DNA of 6,748 bases from Lachnospira sp. UBA2821 (GTDB lineage: Bacteria > Bacillota > Clostridia > Lachnospirales > Lachnospiraceae): assembly GCA_002351535.1 (NCBI GenBank), contig DEGR01000073.1:1-6748 (forward strand). Reading direction: 5' to 3'. Of this stretch, positions 1-5,851 are shown piece after piece. Position numbers and translations under genes: made by a program. Within the stretch, counting starts at the first letter, position 1; every line of letters begins with the position of its first letter. The notes under the pieces were generated by a model that was given only the letters and a program-made list of their open reading frames with translations, made no database searches and had not been told where the DNA came from.

Positions 1-944
1 ACGCTATGTTTTGAAGCACTTACAGAGGAATGAACCGATTGATTGTACTTTTGGACATAAGAAAAGAGATTCCCTCTTAATTCGTCGAGAGAATGAAAAT
101 ATCTGATGTCAAGAGATGACATCCATTGGTCCTTCATAGTACGAAACCAACGTTCTATTTTTGCTTTTTGCGTAGGCGTATAAGGCTGGTCATAATGAAC
201 AACAGAACCGATGCGTGCAGCAAGGAGTTCCATTTGTTTGTTTTTGTAGGAACTACCATTATCAAAGTTAAACATCTTAGGTCTTCCATACTTGGAAACT
301 GCTGATTTTAGTACAGACATAAGATTTACAAAGTTATCATTAAAAAAGATATCAATGCCTACGATAAATCGGCTTGCATCATCAATAAGAGCAATGATAA
401 AAACCTTGTGTTTTTTACCATCTGGTGTGGTGAGATAAGGTCCTACGCTGGAATCTCCGCACCAGACTTCGTTGATGTGAGGTCGTTCATAACGTCGCAT
501 ATCCTGATTGGTAGTAGTTTTGAGACGAAGGTTTGTTACATTGATAAAACGATTGATTGTTGATTCTGAAACATCACCCTCTTTGATGCTTCCATTTTCA
601 CGAAGCTGACGATAAATGGAAGAAGCAGACATACGGGGGTAGTTTGTTTTTAAATATAAAATCTGCTCTTGTAACTCTTCGTCGAGTTTTCGAGGTACGC
701 CTAAATCAGCGCGACTAATGGGAATAAGAGCATAAAAGCCATCTGCTTTATACATGCGATACCATTTTTCGATTGTGCCAGGAGCGTAGTGTTTTACTGT
801 GCCATCGGGGTGTATGCAACCTTTAGCGGAAGCATCACGAAAAAAGGCTTCAAGAGATGGATAGTCATCCGAAAGCCCTGTGATGAGTGGTGCTATAGCA
901 GAATAACGCATTAATGCAATTTCATGCTTTTTGTTTTGATCCAT
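1..944 (-). CDS. DDE-type integrase/transposase of the IS (partial, C-terminus missing)
   Basis: The gene is read from ATG at 944-942 and stays open for 314 codons to the window edge. The start has a good Shine-Dalgarno, AAGGAGG, eight bases upstream. Residues 1-140 look like helix-turn-helix DNA-binding segments, including PGTIEKWYRMYKADG at about 55-69 and a second one around 103-135 with MSASSIYRQL. The catalytic core follows: D164 in VWCGDSS, D228 in NFDNGSSYKN and E264 in QKAKIERWF. The 35 residues between the second Asp and the Glu are the classic DD35E spacing of the RNase H-fold integrases (rve family, as in IS3/IS481-type transposases). These enzymes cut and join element ends through two metal ions. 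The frame is intact throughout the visible part, so the enzyme may be active. The upstream neighbour is in the same frame. Confidence 0.9.
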   Translation of the reverse strand, partial: MDQNKKHEIALMRYSAIAPLITGLSDDYPSLEAFFRDASAKGCIHPDGTVKHYAPGTIEKWYRMYKADGFYALIPISRADLGVPRKLDEELQEQILYLKTNYPRMSASSIYRQLRENGSIKEGDVSESTINRFINVTNLRLKTTTNQDMRRYERPHINEVWCGDSSVGPYLTTPDGKKHKVFIIALIDDASRFIVGIDIFFNDNFVNLMSVLKSAVSKYGRPKMFNFDNGSSYKNKQMELLAARIGSVVHYDQPYTPTQKAKIERWFRTMKDQWMSSLDIRYFHSLDELRGNLFSYVQKYNQSVHSSVSASKHS

Positions 945-950
945 GATCAG

Positions 951-974
951 GTCCTCCTTAAGTTTTTTCTTAAG
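951..974 (-). promoter_or_regulatory. Hairpin touching the transposase ribosome binding site
   Basis: Read on the minus strand, CTTAAGAAAAAACTTAAG is followed directly by GAGG. The two CTTAAG arms (974-969 and 962-957) form a 6-bp stem around an A6 loop, and the 3' arm includes the AAG of the AAGGAGG Shine-Dalgarno. Folding would partly mask the ribosome binding site, so transposase translation could depend on ribosomes arriving from the upstream gene, a common way to keep transposase levels low. The pairing is seen; the control role is inferred. Confidence 0.4.
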
Positions 975-1007
975 TATACTGGCCTTTAAATGGAGTGTCG
1001 TGCCAGG

Positions 1008-1550
1008 TTATGTGGTATCGACAAAAAGAGAATTCAAGGTGTTTTTTACCTGCATGAATTGTCTAGAATAATGAGCAAAACTGAGTTTGCTGAGAAGAAC
1101 TCCAGCATGCAGAGAAATAGAATGAGACAGAAGTCTTTGCTTCCAATGGAGGAGATATTTTCTGATGATATAGCGTAGCGAACTTTCATCCAAAGAAGGG
1201 CAGGAATCAAGGACATGAGATGTGGGGGTATCCGATTCAAGAGCCTGTATTGCATCTACATGATCTTGCAAAGAAACCTGTGAGTATGGAACCATAGAGG
1301 ATAAAAGTAAAGCGTGAGTTTTACCACAGGATTCACAGACAACTCTGCATATACGAAAACAAAGTTTGCCTTCGGGAGTCTTGATATAACGGTTGTAATA
1401 ACCGTGAACAGAAAGACCGCCAGAATGTCCGCAAGGGCACTGTAAACGGTGAAACTGAAGGTTAGTGATAAAAGAATTATAAAAATTTGGTGTTAAAGGA
1501 TTGTTTTCTTCTACTAATAAGGTTATCATAGTATTTGTTATCATAGACAT
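1008..1550 (-). CDS. DUF6431-like zinc-ribbon protein, transposase partner
   Basis: The 180-aa product has a zinc-ribbon-like N-terminal half: CPCGHSGG with C38, C40 and H42, H49 shortly after, then C64, C68 and the pair CESC (C72, C75). This resembles the DUF6431 family that travels with DDE transposases in Clostridia. The C-terminal half (about 95-145) is helical and may be a helix-turn-helix. A role in binding IS ends or controlling transposition is plausible but unproven. ATG at 1550 is the most upstream start because an in-frame TAA lies three codons before it; its ribosome binding site is weak, and Met3 or Met8 are alternatives. The stop (1010-1008) is in the same frame as the transposase ATG 66 bases on, with no other stop between them. 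Confidence 0.8.
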   Translation of the reverse strand: MSMITNTMITLLVEENNPLTPNFYNSFITNLQFHRLQCPCGHSGGLSVHGYYNRYIKTPEGKLCFRICRVVCESCGKTHALLLSSMVPYSQVSLQDHVDAIQALESDTPTSHVLDSCPSLDESSLRYIIRKYLLHWKQRLLSHSISLHAGVLLSKLSFAHYSRQFMQVKNTLNSLFVDTT

Positions 1551-1578
1551 GTGAGTTTATCTCATATGTGAAGTAACA

Positions 1579-1625
1579 AAGCAGGATATCAAACTTTGGT
1601 CGGGGAGATTCCTGCTTCTTTTATT
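1579..1625 (+). terminator. Bulged hairpin with T-rich tail, terminator-like on plus strand
   Basis: AAGCAGGA (1579-1586) pairs with TCCTGCTT (1610-1617). The stem continues inward with ATC/GAT after a single bulged T, giving about 11 pairs around a 16-base loop. T-rich CTTTTATTT follows on the plus strand. No plus-strand gene is visible to its left, so it may end a gene displaced by the IS, or shield the IS or the operon from read-through. On the minus strand it lies in the leader of the DUF6431-like gene. Confidence 0.45.
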
Positions 1626-1641
1626 TATAGTAACAGTAACT

Positions 1642-1670
1642 ATAATACAAGAAGGTACAGGATAAAACAA
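1642..1670 (-). promoter_or_regulatory. Candidate promoter for the IS genes
   Basis: On the minus strand, TTGTTT (1670-1665) and TATTAT (1647-1642) are separated by exactly 17 bases. The -10 matches five of six consensus positions and the -35 three of six. It would give a leader of roughly 85 bases to the ATG at 1550, containing the hairpin at 1579-1617. It overlaps the 12-bp-stem hairpin. The score is modest and the assignment is inferred from position and spacing. Confidence 0.3.
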
Positions 1671-1720
1671 TCTGCAATATAATGCGTCAGATTAATTTAC
1701 TCTGTACCTTCTTTTAATTT
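1649..1720 (+). terminator. Long-stem hairpin with T-rich tail upstream of the operon
   Basis: AAGAAGGTACAG (1649-1660) and CTGTACCTTCTT (1702-1713) are perfect 12-base complements. The 41-base loop contains a second stem, AATCTG (1669-1674) with CAGATT (1688-1693). TTAATTT follows on the plus strand, so it can act as an intrinsic terminator there. The large structured loop is unusual for a simple terminator; an attenuator, a small RNA or an element-end structure are alternatives. It separates the IS from the operon. Confidence 0.5.
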
Positions 1721-1868
1721 GAAGAATTTTCGGGTAGTTGGATGGGGATAATTTGACGAATAACAGTTTATCTCGATTGGGATATTTTTTTATCAAAAAA
1801 ATTTATAACTACGAATACAACAGCAATAAGCTAATTTATATATAATTTTTAGGAAAGGCGGTAACTAC
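1714..1868 (+). promoter_or_regulatory. Leader and probable promoter region of the recombinase operon
   Basis: The operon promoter should lie here, but no site has two good boxes. TATAAT at 1841-1846 matches the -10 consensus but has no recognisable -35 and would leave a leader of only about 16 bases. TATAAC at 1804-1809 and TTGACG at 1753-1758 are not at usable spacing from partners. An A-T7-ATC-A7-T palindrome occupies 1784-1802. The ribosome binding site for the first gene is AGGAAAGGCGG at 1851-1861, seven bases before the ATG at 1869. A regulated promoter needing an activator would fit, but this is inference. Confidence 0.35.
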
Positions 1869-2507
1869 ATGAACGACAAAACTTGTGGATTCGATGAAGA
1901 TTTGTGGGGATTGAATGAACAGAAATATAAAAAGTACAATGTTGCTTATAACACATCCACAGACAAGAAGATATACAATTCAAAAGAATATCACGCATGG
2001 TCTTATATGCTAAGGCTTGCTTATGATAATAGCGAGGAATATATTAAAAAGCGGAAAGGTCAGAACATTACAATATGTGAAGAATGGCTTGATTTTGCTA
2101 ATTTCAATGATTGGTTTGGAGAGAACTATTATACAGTTGATGATGAAACAATGGACTTATGCAGAAACATTTTGGATCAAGATAATAATGAGTTCTGCCC
2201 CGATATGTGTATATTTGTTCCCAGACGGATTATGCAGCTTATCACACCAAAGAATCTATCAAAAAACAATCTGCCTCGTGGTGTAGGATTTAGAGAAACG
2301 ACAGGTACGTATTACTCTACTTGCTATATGCAGATAGACGGAAAGAATACCACGAAAAGAAGGTCTGGATTTGCTACACCAGAAGAAGCGTTTGCAAGCT
2401 ATAAGGAAGATAAGGAACGATATATTAAAAAGGTTGCTAAAGAATATGCGACCAAAATACCACGAACCTTATATAGAGCATTACTGCATTATGAGGTGAG
2501 AGAATGA
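1869..2507 (+). CDS. HNH/AP2-like DNA-binding protein A, first gene of the operon
   Basis: The 212-aa product resembles a family common in phages that joins an HNH-endonuclease-like core to an AP2-type DNA-binding domain. The core (about 38-127) shows YHAWSYMLRLAYDN, ICEEWLDFANFNDWF and EFCPDMCIFVPRRI, matching the usual pattern of W..M, CEEW..F..F..W and YSPETC.FVP. Residues about 135-183 (LPRGVGF, RSGFATPEEAFASY) have the AP2 pattern of three strands and a helix. The tail at about 184-208 (KVAKEYATKIPRTLYRAL) recurs in the two paralogs downstream. The Asp-rich LDKD-type segment that I recall from phage members is replaced by DLCRNIL, so nuclease activity is doubtful and a DNA-recognition role is likelier. 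Its stop overlaps the next ATG as ATGA. The family match is from memory. Confidence 0.7.
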   Translation: MNDKTCGFDEDLWGLNEQKYKKYNVAYNTSTDKKIYNSKEYHAWSYMLRLAYDNSEEYIKKRKGQNITICEEWLDFANFNDWFGENYYTVDDETMDLCRNILDQDNNEFCPDMCIFVPRRIMQLITPKNLSKNNLPRGVGFRETTGTYYSTCYMQIDGKNTTKRRSGFATPEEAFASYKEDKERYIKKVAKEYATKIPRTLYRALLHYEVRE

Positions 2508-2986
2508 GCGAGATAAATTATTCATTGTGGGAACTTCCACCAAAGCCACAGAAGAAAATTCAAGGTATCGGATACAGCAGTACCTATGTTACGAAAGAGG
2601 AAAAGAAATCTTTATCCTATAGGATATGGCACAACATGATAAATGCTTGTTATAGTCAATCTGATTCTATAAGAGAGAAACAGAATGGCAATTTTGTAAG
2701 TTGCTGTAACAGTTGGCATGATTATAGGAAGTTTCAGAAGTGGTTCGATGGGAATTACAATGGAGTTCAAGGTATTTCCATGACAATTACAAGGTGCTTG
2801 ATAAGTAATGCTAATCTTGTTTACAATCCAAACAACAGTGCGATTGTTCCAGTAGAGATTAACAGATATTTAAAGAAAGATAACAGGGATGCAGATAAGC
2901 TGAAAAGTCTTGCTGAAAAATATCATCCCTATATCACAGAAGATATTTTTGAGATTTTAACGGAGGACATTTATGGAGAAGAATGA
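2504..2986 (+). CDS. HNH-like protein B, paralog of A without the AP2-like domain
   Basis: The 160-aa product has the same core as protein A: LSYRIWHNMINACYS (37-51), CCNSWHDYRKFQKWF (67-81) and VYNPNNSAIVPVEINRYL (106-123). The shared tail LAEKYHPYITEDIFEIL (136-152) follows. The AP2-like part of A is absent, replaced by a few linker residues. The N-terminal NYSLWELPP resembles DLWGL in A and WSEWGF in protein C, so the three are related over their length. The ETC motif is degraded to NNS and the LDKD-type segment reads TRCLI, arguing against catalysis. The ATG at 2504 overlaps the stop of A (ATGA) with GAGG seven bases before it, indicating coupled translation and balanced amounts. The exact function is unknown; a DNA-binding partner of the recombinase downstream is my inference. 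Confidence 0.65.
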   Translation: MSEINYSLWELPPKPQKKIQGIGYSSTYVTKEEKKSLSYRIWHNMINACYSQSDSIREKQNGNFVSCCNSWHDYRKFQKWFDGNYNGVQGISMTITRCLISNANLVYNPNNSAIVPVEINRYLKKDNRDADKLKSLAEKYHPYITEDIFEILTEDIYGEE

Positions 2987-3114
2987 AAATACAACTAAAG
3001 AAGTTGGAACAGGTAAAAGCTATGCGAGAAGAACTTGCTAAAAGCATGGGTACAAGCAATTATTTCTTTTATCTGGAATCCAATATCAATTCAAGGGTGA
3101 CAAGGGGGATATAA
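2983..3114 (+). CDS. 43-aa small protein exactly filling the gap before recombinase 1
   Basis: This ORF starts at an ATG overlapping the stop of protein B (ATGA, 2983-2986) and ends with a TAA sharing its last base with the recombinase ATG (3112-3116). The product is a short basic amphipathic helix (KIQLKKLEQVKAMREELAKS) followed by MGTSNYFFYLESNINSR. Filling the gap to the base, with coupling at both ends, supports a real gene. The start is uncertain: the good GGAGG at 2962-2966 is ideally spaced for ATG 2973 in another frame, which gives only a 22-aa peptide ending at 3041. Skipping one base near 2996-2998 would join that start to this frame and give a slightly longer protein. I do not recognise the family. 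A small recombinase accessory factor is a guess from position. Confidence 0.6.
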   Translation: MKIQLKKLEQVKAMREELAKSMGTSNYFFYLESNINSRVTRGI

Positions 3115-4097
3115 TGGCAGAAGTAACTATACTAAGAGATATATCCCTACGAAGGAAAGAAATACTTGAAAAAGTAAGTGATGAAAACAGGGAGTATGCA
3201 GAATCCTATCTGAAGCATATCAATGTGTCTGCATACGAAAGAACAACAATCAGTTCTAAAATTCAAATGCTACTACATTATCTTGAATATATAGCAGACC
3301 ATCTAAACAACAAATCTATAAAGGATATATCCGTATCTGAAATGGAAGATTATCTTTTATATCTTGGAAATGAATGTAACTTAGAGCCAAACAGTATTGC
3401 AAAGCATATGAGTGACATTTCAGTATTCTACAAATTTCTTATCAGTAAAGGTGTGAGTACCTTTAATCCGATTTATTATATCCCAAAACCACACAAATTA
3501 AAAACAGAAGATCACAGACACTTCTTGACGGATGAACAGATTGCAACTCTAAAGGAAGAACTTGAAAAGAATGGAGACAGGACATTACAAGTCTATGCGT
3601 TTTTCTCGTTGTCTACTGGTGCAAGAGTTACAGCGGTATCATCTATCCGTTGGGAGCAGATTGATTTTGAGAAGCGTTGTGTAAATCATGTAAAAGAAAA
3701 ATTCTCGAACTATTGTACCCTGCATTTTAGTGAATATGTAAAGGATTTATTACTTAAATTACGTGCTGAAAGAGAGCATAACAGAATCAATGATGGCGGT
3801 TGGGTATTCTATTCCACGACCACATTTTACAAGGATAATGCAATAGAAATTCGTCATATTACATCTGGTACATTGGGTACATGGGCACATAAAGTAGGTG
3901 CTATGTGCGGTGTACCTGGATTAAAACCACACGATTTCAGATACACTTGCTGTAATCAGCTTTTACAAAAGGGTGGAGATATTGCTATTACATCATTGAT
4001 TTTACATCATAAAAATATAGCCACAACATTGCATCATTACTGCGATAAGAACGATGTTGAATTTATGCGACAGTACAAGGATCAGTTTGGAATATAG
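3114..4097 (+). CDS. Tyrosine recombinase 1, apparently catalytically intact
   Basis: A 327-aa site-specific recombinase of the phage integrase/XerC-XerD superfamily, which cuts and rejoins DNA through a 3'-phosphotyrosine link and a Holliday junction. Residues about 25-115 form the SAM-like core-binding domain (DISVSEMEDYLLYLG, IAKHMSDISVFYKFLISKG). The catalytic domain starts near FLTDEQI (137-143). The full set is visible: R171 in SLSTGARVTA, a Lys at 194 or 196 (VKEKFSNY), H273 and R276 in KPHDFRYT, H299 in LILHHKNIATT and the nucleophile Y309 in TTLHHYC. The H-to-Y distance of ten residues is normal for phage-type integrases. The start has AAGGGGG five bases upstream and shares a base with the stop before it. 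It is paralogous to the recombinase at 4603-5547. Its target site is not visible. Confidence 0.93.
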   Translation: MAEVTILRDISLRRKEILEKVSDENREYAESYLKHINVSAYERTTISSKIQMLLHYLEYIADHLNNKSIKDISVSEMEDYLLYLGNECNLEPNSIAKHMSDISVFYKFLISKGVSTFNPIYYIPKPHKLKTEDHRHFLTDEQIATLKEELEKNGDRTLQVYAFFSLSTGARVTAVSSIRWEQIDFEKRCVNHVKEKFSNYCTLHFSEYVKDLLLKLRAEREHNRINDGGWVFYSTTTFYKDNAIEIRHITSGTLGTWAHKVGAMCGVPGLKPHDFRYTCCNQLLQKGGDIAITSLILHHKNIATTLHHYCDKNDVEFMRQYKDQFGI

Positions 4098-4105
4098 GAG
4101 GACTT

Positions 4106-4606
4106 ATGAAAGCAAAGAACGGTGTAGATTGGAGTGAATGGGGATTTGAAGTTTATGGATATACCCCAGAATATCAAGGAATAAGAATGCGTGTAAAACG
4201 CAAATTTGAAGAGAATGTATCATGTAAAGATTCATATATGAAATGGGAACGACTATTAAGATTTGACAAGAAAGAGGAATCTGATAAGGAAGCTGTATTG
4301 TGTGAAGAATGGAAGGATTATAAGACATTTTTAAAATGGTATGATGAAAATACATATCAGCTTGATGGAGAAAAGGTTAGTGTATCTTACAGAATCCTTA
4401 ATCCAGATAATCATTATATTTCCCCAGAAACATGTGTGATTATTCCACAGTCTGTTACGAGAATGTATCTGGGGCGAGGTTACGGAGAACGTGTTTATAA
4501 TCAGAAATTAGCATTAGAAACCATTGAAAACAAATATAAAGATAAAATTCCGAAAGCAGTATATGACAGAATCATGCAGTCGGCAGAGAAAGAAGGTGCT
4601 GAATGA
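4106..4606 (+). CDS. HNH-like protein C, paralog placed before recombinase 2
   Basis: The 166-aa product is the third member of the operon's HNH-like family. Its core includes SYMKWERLLRFD (43-54), LCEEWKDYKTFLKWYDEN (65-82) and NHYISPETCVIIP (102-114). The last is the closest of the three paralogs to the phage YSPETC motif. A basic linker, LGRGYGERVYNQK, takes the place of the AP2-like part of protein A, and the shared tail KYKDKIPKAVYDRIM (143-157) follows. The LDKD-type segment reads VSYRIL, so catalysis is again doubtful. AGGAGG overlaps the recombinase 1 stop and sits five bases before this ATG; the stop overlaps the recombinase 2 start as ATGA. Each recombinase is thus preceded by one such protein, pointing to an ancestral two-gene unit that was duplicated. 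Function is inferred only from family and position. Confidence 0.68.
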   Translation: MKAKNGVDWSEWGFEVYGYTPEYQGIRMRVKRKFEENVSCKDSYMKWERLLRFDKKEESDKEAVLCEEWKDYKTFLKWYDENTYQLDGEKVSVSYRILNPDNHYISPETCVIIPQSVTRMYLGRGYGERVYNQKLALETIENKYKDKIPKAVYDRIMQSAEKEGAE

Positions 4607-5547
4607 GTAATCAAGTATATTACAAGGATATGAATGTCGGCAGACGAGATATTCTTGAAACAGTAAACAAGCAGAATGTCTATTATTGGCAAATCTATAT
4701 TAAATATCTTTATGAGAGGTCACAGACCGAAAAACATCATAAGAATTTTGTCTATGAAGAATCAAGATACATTTCTAAATTTCTAGCCTATATCTATGAG
4801 TATATGAATGATATAGATATTACCCATATTACAAGAGACGATTTAGATGAATACGCTTACTTTTTGAGTAAAGAGCTTGGGTTATCATATCATGGTATTT
4901 GTCGTGAAATGTTATCCTTTGTGCGTTGCTACAAGTATTTATTTGGCAAAGGTGTAGTTCCTGCAAGTGATGTACTGAATTATAAGATGAAAAGGAAACA
5001 TGAAAAATATAATTCAAATCTTATTACAGATGAACAGATTGAAATTGCAAAGAATAAGTTGTCTGACAATTTAAAACTGTATATGATGTTTTCACTATCA
5101 ACATCAATTCGCATGGAGGATTTACTTATTCTTAAATGGGATCAGATTGATATAAAAGAACGTACAGTACATATAGATGATAAGTTTCTGTATTTCAATG
5201 AGGAAGTGGCAGAAATGCTACAGAAAGAAAAGCAGAATAGAATAGACAATGAATTTAATGATTATGGTTATGTATTCAGAGGACAGCATGAAAATCCAGA
5301 GCCTATATCAAAAATCGTGATTAGTCGCTGGTGTGGAGAAATTGAAGAGATAATCGGTGTAAAGAATTTAAGGCATCTTGATTTCAGACATAGTGCTATT
5401 AAACGACTTATGAGAGCAAGCGGAAGTGTAGGCATGACAAGTATTATTATGGATTGTCCTAACTTAAAATCACAGGCAAGGTTTTTGATTGATGAAGAAA
5501 TGAACAATGACTTGCTACAGAAATATAAGGATATTTGTGAAATATAA
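4603..5547 (+). CDS. Tyrosine recombinase 2, degenerate active site lacking the nucleophile
   Basis: A 314-aa paralog of recombinase 1, alignable from RRDILETVN (14-22) to the tail LQKYKDICEI. The core-binding domain spans about 25-118 and the catalytic domain starts near LITDEQI. R170 (SLSTSIRMEDL), a possible Lys at 194 and R262 (LDFRHS) remain. The box II His position is L259 (LDFR against HDFR in the paralog), the second His position is C285 (IIMDCPNL against LILHHKNI), and the nucleophile position is L295 (QARFLID against TLHHYCD). The frame is open and the C-terminal tail is conserved, so this is not a recent frameshift. It is probably a non-catalytic subunit that binds DNA or supports the active paralog. 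The ATG overlaps the stop of protein C, implying matched synthesis. Reduced activity by an unusual route cannot be excluded. Confidence 0.85.
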   Translation: MSNQVYYKDMNVGRRDILETVNKQNVYYWQIYIKYLYERSQTEKHHKNFVYEESRYISKFLAYIYEYMNDIDITHITRDDLDEYAYFLSKELGLSYHGICREMLSFVRCYKYLFGKGVVPASDVLNYKMKRKHEKYNSNLITDEQIEIAKNKLSDNLKLYMMFSLSTSIRMEDLLILKWDQIDIKERTVHIDDKFLYFNEEVAEMLQKEKQNRIDNEFNDYGYVFRGQHENPEPISKIVISRWCGEIEEIIGVKNLRHLDFRHSAIKRLMRASGSVGMTSIIMDCPNLKSQARFLIDEEMNNDLLQKYKDICEI

Positions 5548-5566
5548 AACATGGAGGAAAAATTAA

Positions 5567-5848
5567 ATGACAAAGAAAATGGAAAAACTTATTAGAAATT
5601 ATTGGAGTATCAGTAAGATTGTTGCGGTAGTGCTTACAATCTGCAATTACAGTATGTGGACAGAACCTTTTAGCTTTATCAAGGCTATTGTGATACTTGT
5701 TATTGGTTCAGTTGCTACGTTTGTTGCAATCAATGTACTTGATATGGTTGTAGGTCTGATTGTGAGTATTTGTAAGAAAGTTCATAGACATTTCTATGAC
5801 AAAAGATTATTAAAAGCATTCTGTGAGCAGAAGGAAGATGAGGTATAA
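5567..5848 (+). CDS. Small membrane protein with two predicted helices
   Basis: The 93-aa product has two hydrophobic segments, about residues 16-31 (ISKIVAVVLTICNYSM) and 37-69 (containing IKAIVILVIGSVATF and VVGLIVSI). The second is long enough to be one extended helix or a helix with a re-entrant end. Basic residues flank both (KKMEKLIR at the N-terminus, CKKVHRHFYDKR after the second), so both ends are probably cytoplasmic with a short outer loop around WTEPFSF. The charged tail ends in EQKEDEV. I do not recognise the family. GGAGG sits nine bases before the ATG, and the gene lies 19 bases after recombinase 2 and three before the next gene, so it belongs to the same transcript. What a membrane protein does next to recombinases is unknown. 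Confidence 0.75.
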   Translation: MTKKMEKLIRNYWSISKIVAVVLTICNYSMWTEPFSFIKAIVILVIGSVATFVAINVLDMVVGLIVSICKKVHRHFYDKRLLKAFCEQKEDEV

Positions 5849-5851
5849 AAG

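Larger units (their letters stand above)
1..1550 (-). mobile_element. Insertion sequence with DUF6431-like protein and DDE transposase (left part cut off by window)
   Basis: Two minus-strand genes form a transposition unit: a 180-aa zinc-ribbon protein (1008-1550) followed by a DDE transposase (944 to beyond the left edge). The coordinates give only the minimum extent. The end carrying the transposase C-terminus is outside the window, so terminal inverted repeats cannot be matched and no target-site duplication can be shown. The other end must lie between 1551 and about 1868, upstream of the plus-strand operon. The element points away from that operon. I recognise the gene pair as a type seen in Lachnospiraceae genomes but cannot name the IS family with certainty. 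Confidence 0.75.
1551..1868. other. Gene-free stretch between the IS and the operon
   Basis: I see no convincing coding region in these 318 bases. The stretch contains, in order, a bulged hairpin (1579-1617), a 7-bp inverted repeat (1625-1645, arms TTATAGT and ACTATAA), a 12-bp-stem hairpin (1649-1713), an A+T-rich palindrome (1784-1802) and the operon leader with its ribosome binding site. One end of the IS must fall here, but without the other end it cannot be placed. Confidence 0.7.

Noticed and set aside
990..1178. 62-codon plus-strand ORF across the IS
   Set aside because: It lies opposite the better-supported DUF6431-like gene and its spacer, has no ribosome binding site and no recognisable features.
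1046..1255. 69-codon minus-strand ORF in another frame of the DUF6431-like gene
   Set aside because: It is nested entirely within the real gene, with no independent start signal; a shadow frame.
1753..1758. TTGACG as a -35 box for the operon
   Set aside because: No acceptable -10 hexamer occurs 16-18 bases downstream.
2017..2286. 89-codon plus-strand ORF inside protein A
   Set aside because: It is an alternative frame nested in a gene with recognisable family motifs.
4104..4355. Minus-strand ORFs opposite protein C and recombinase 2 (also 4501-4692, 4829-5017 and 5268-5573)
   Set aside because: All lie antisense to well-supported genes, lack ribosome binding sites and have the composition expected of shadow frames.
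5460..5547. Frameshift or truncation as the cause of the missing catalytic Tyr in recombinase 2
   Set aside because: The reading frame is continuous and the C-terminal KYKD tail still aligns with recombinase 1, so the residues were substituted, not lost by a shift. The Tyr in KYKD aligns with a conserved non-catalytic Tyr in recombinase 1.
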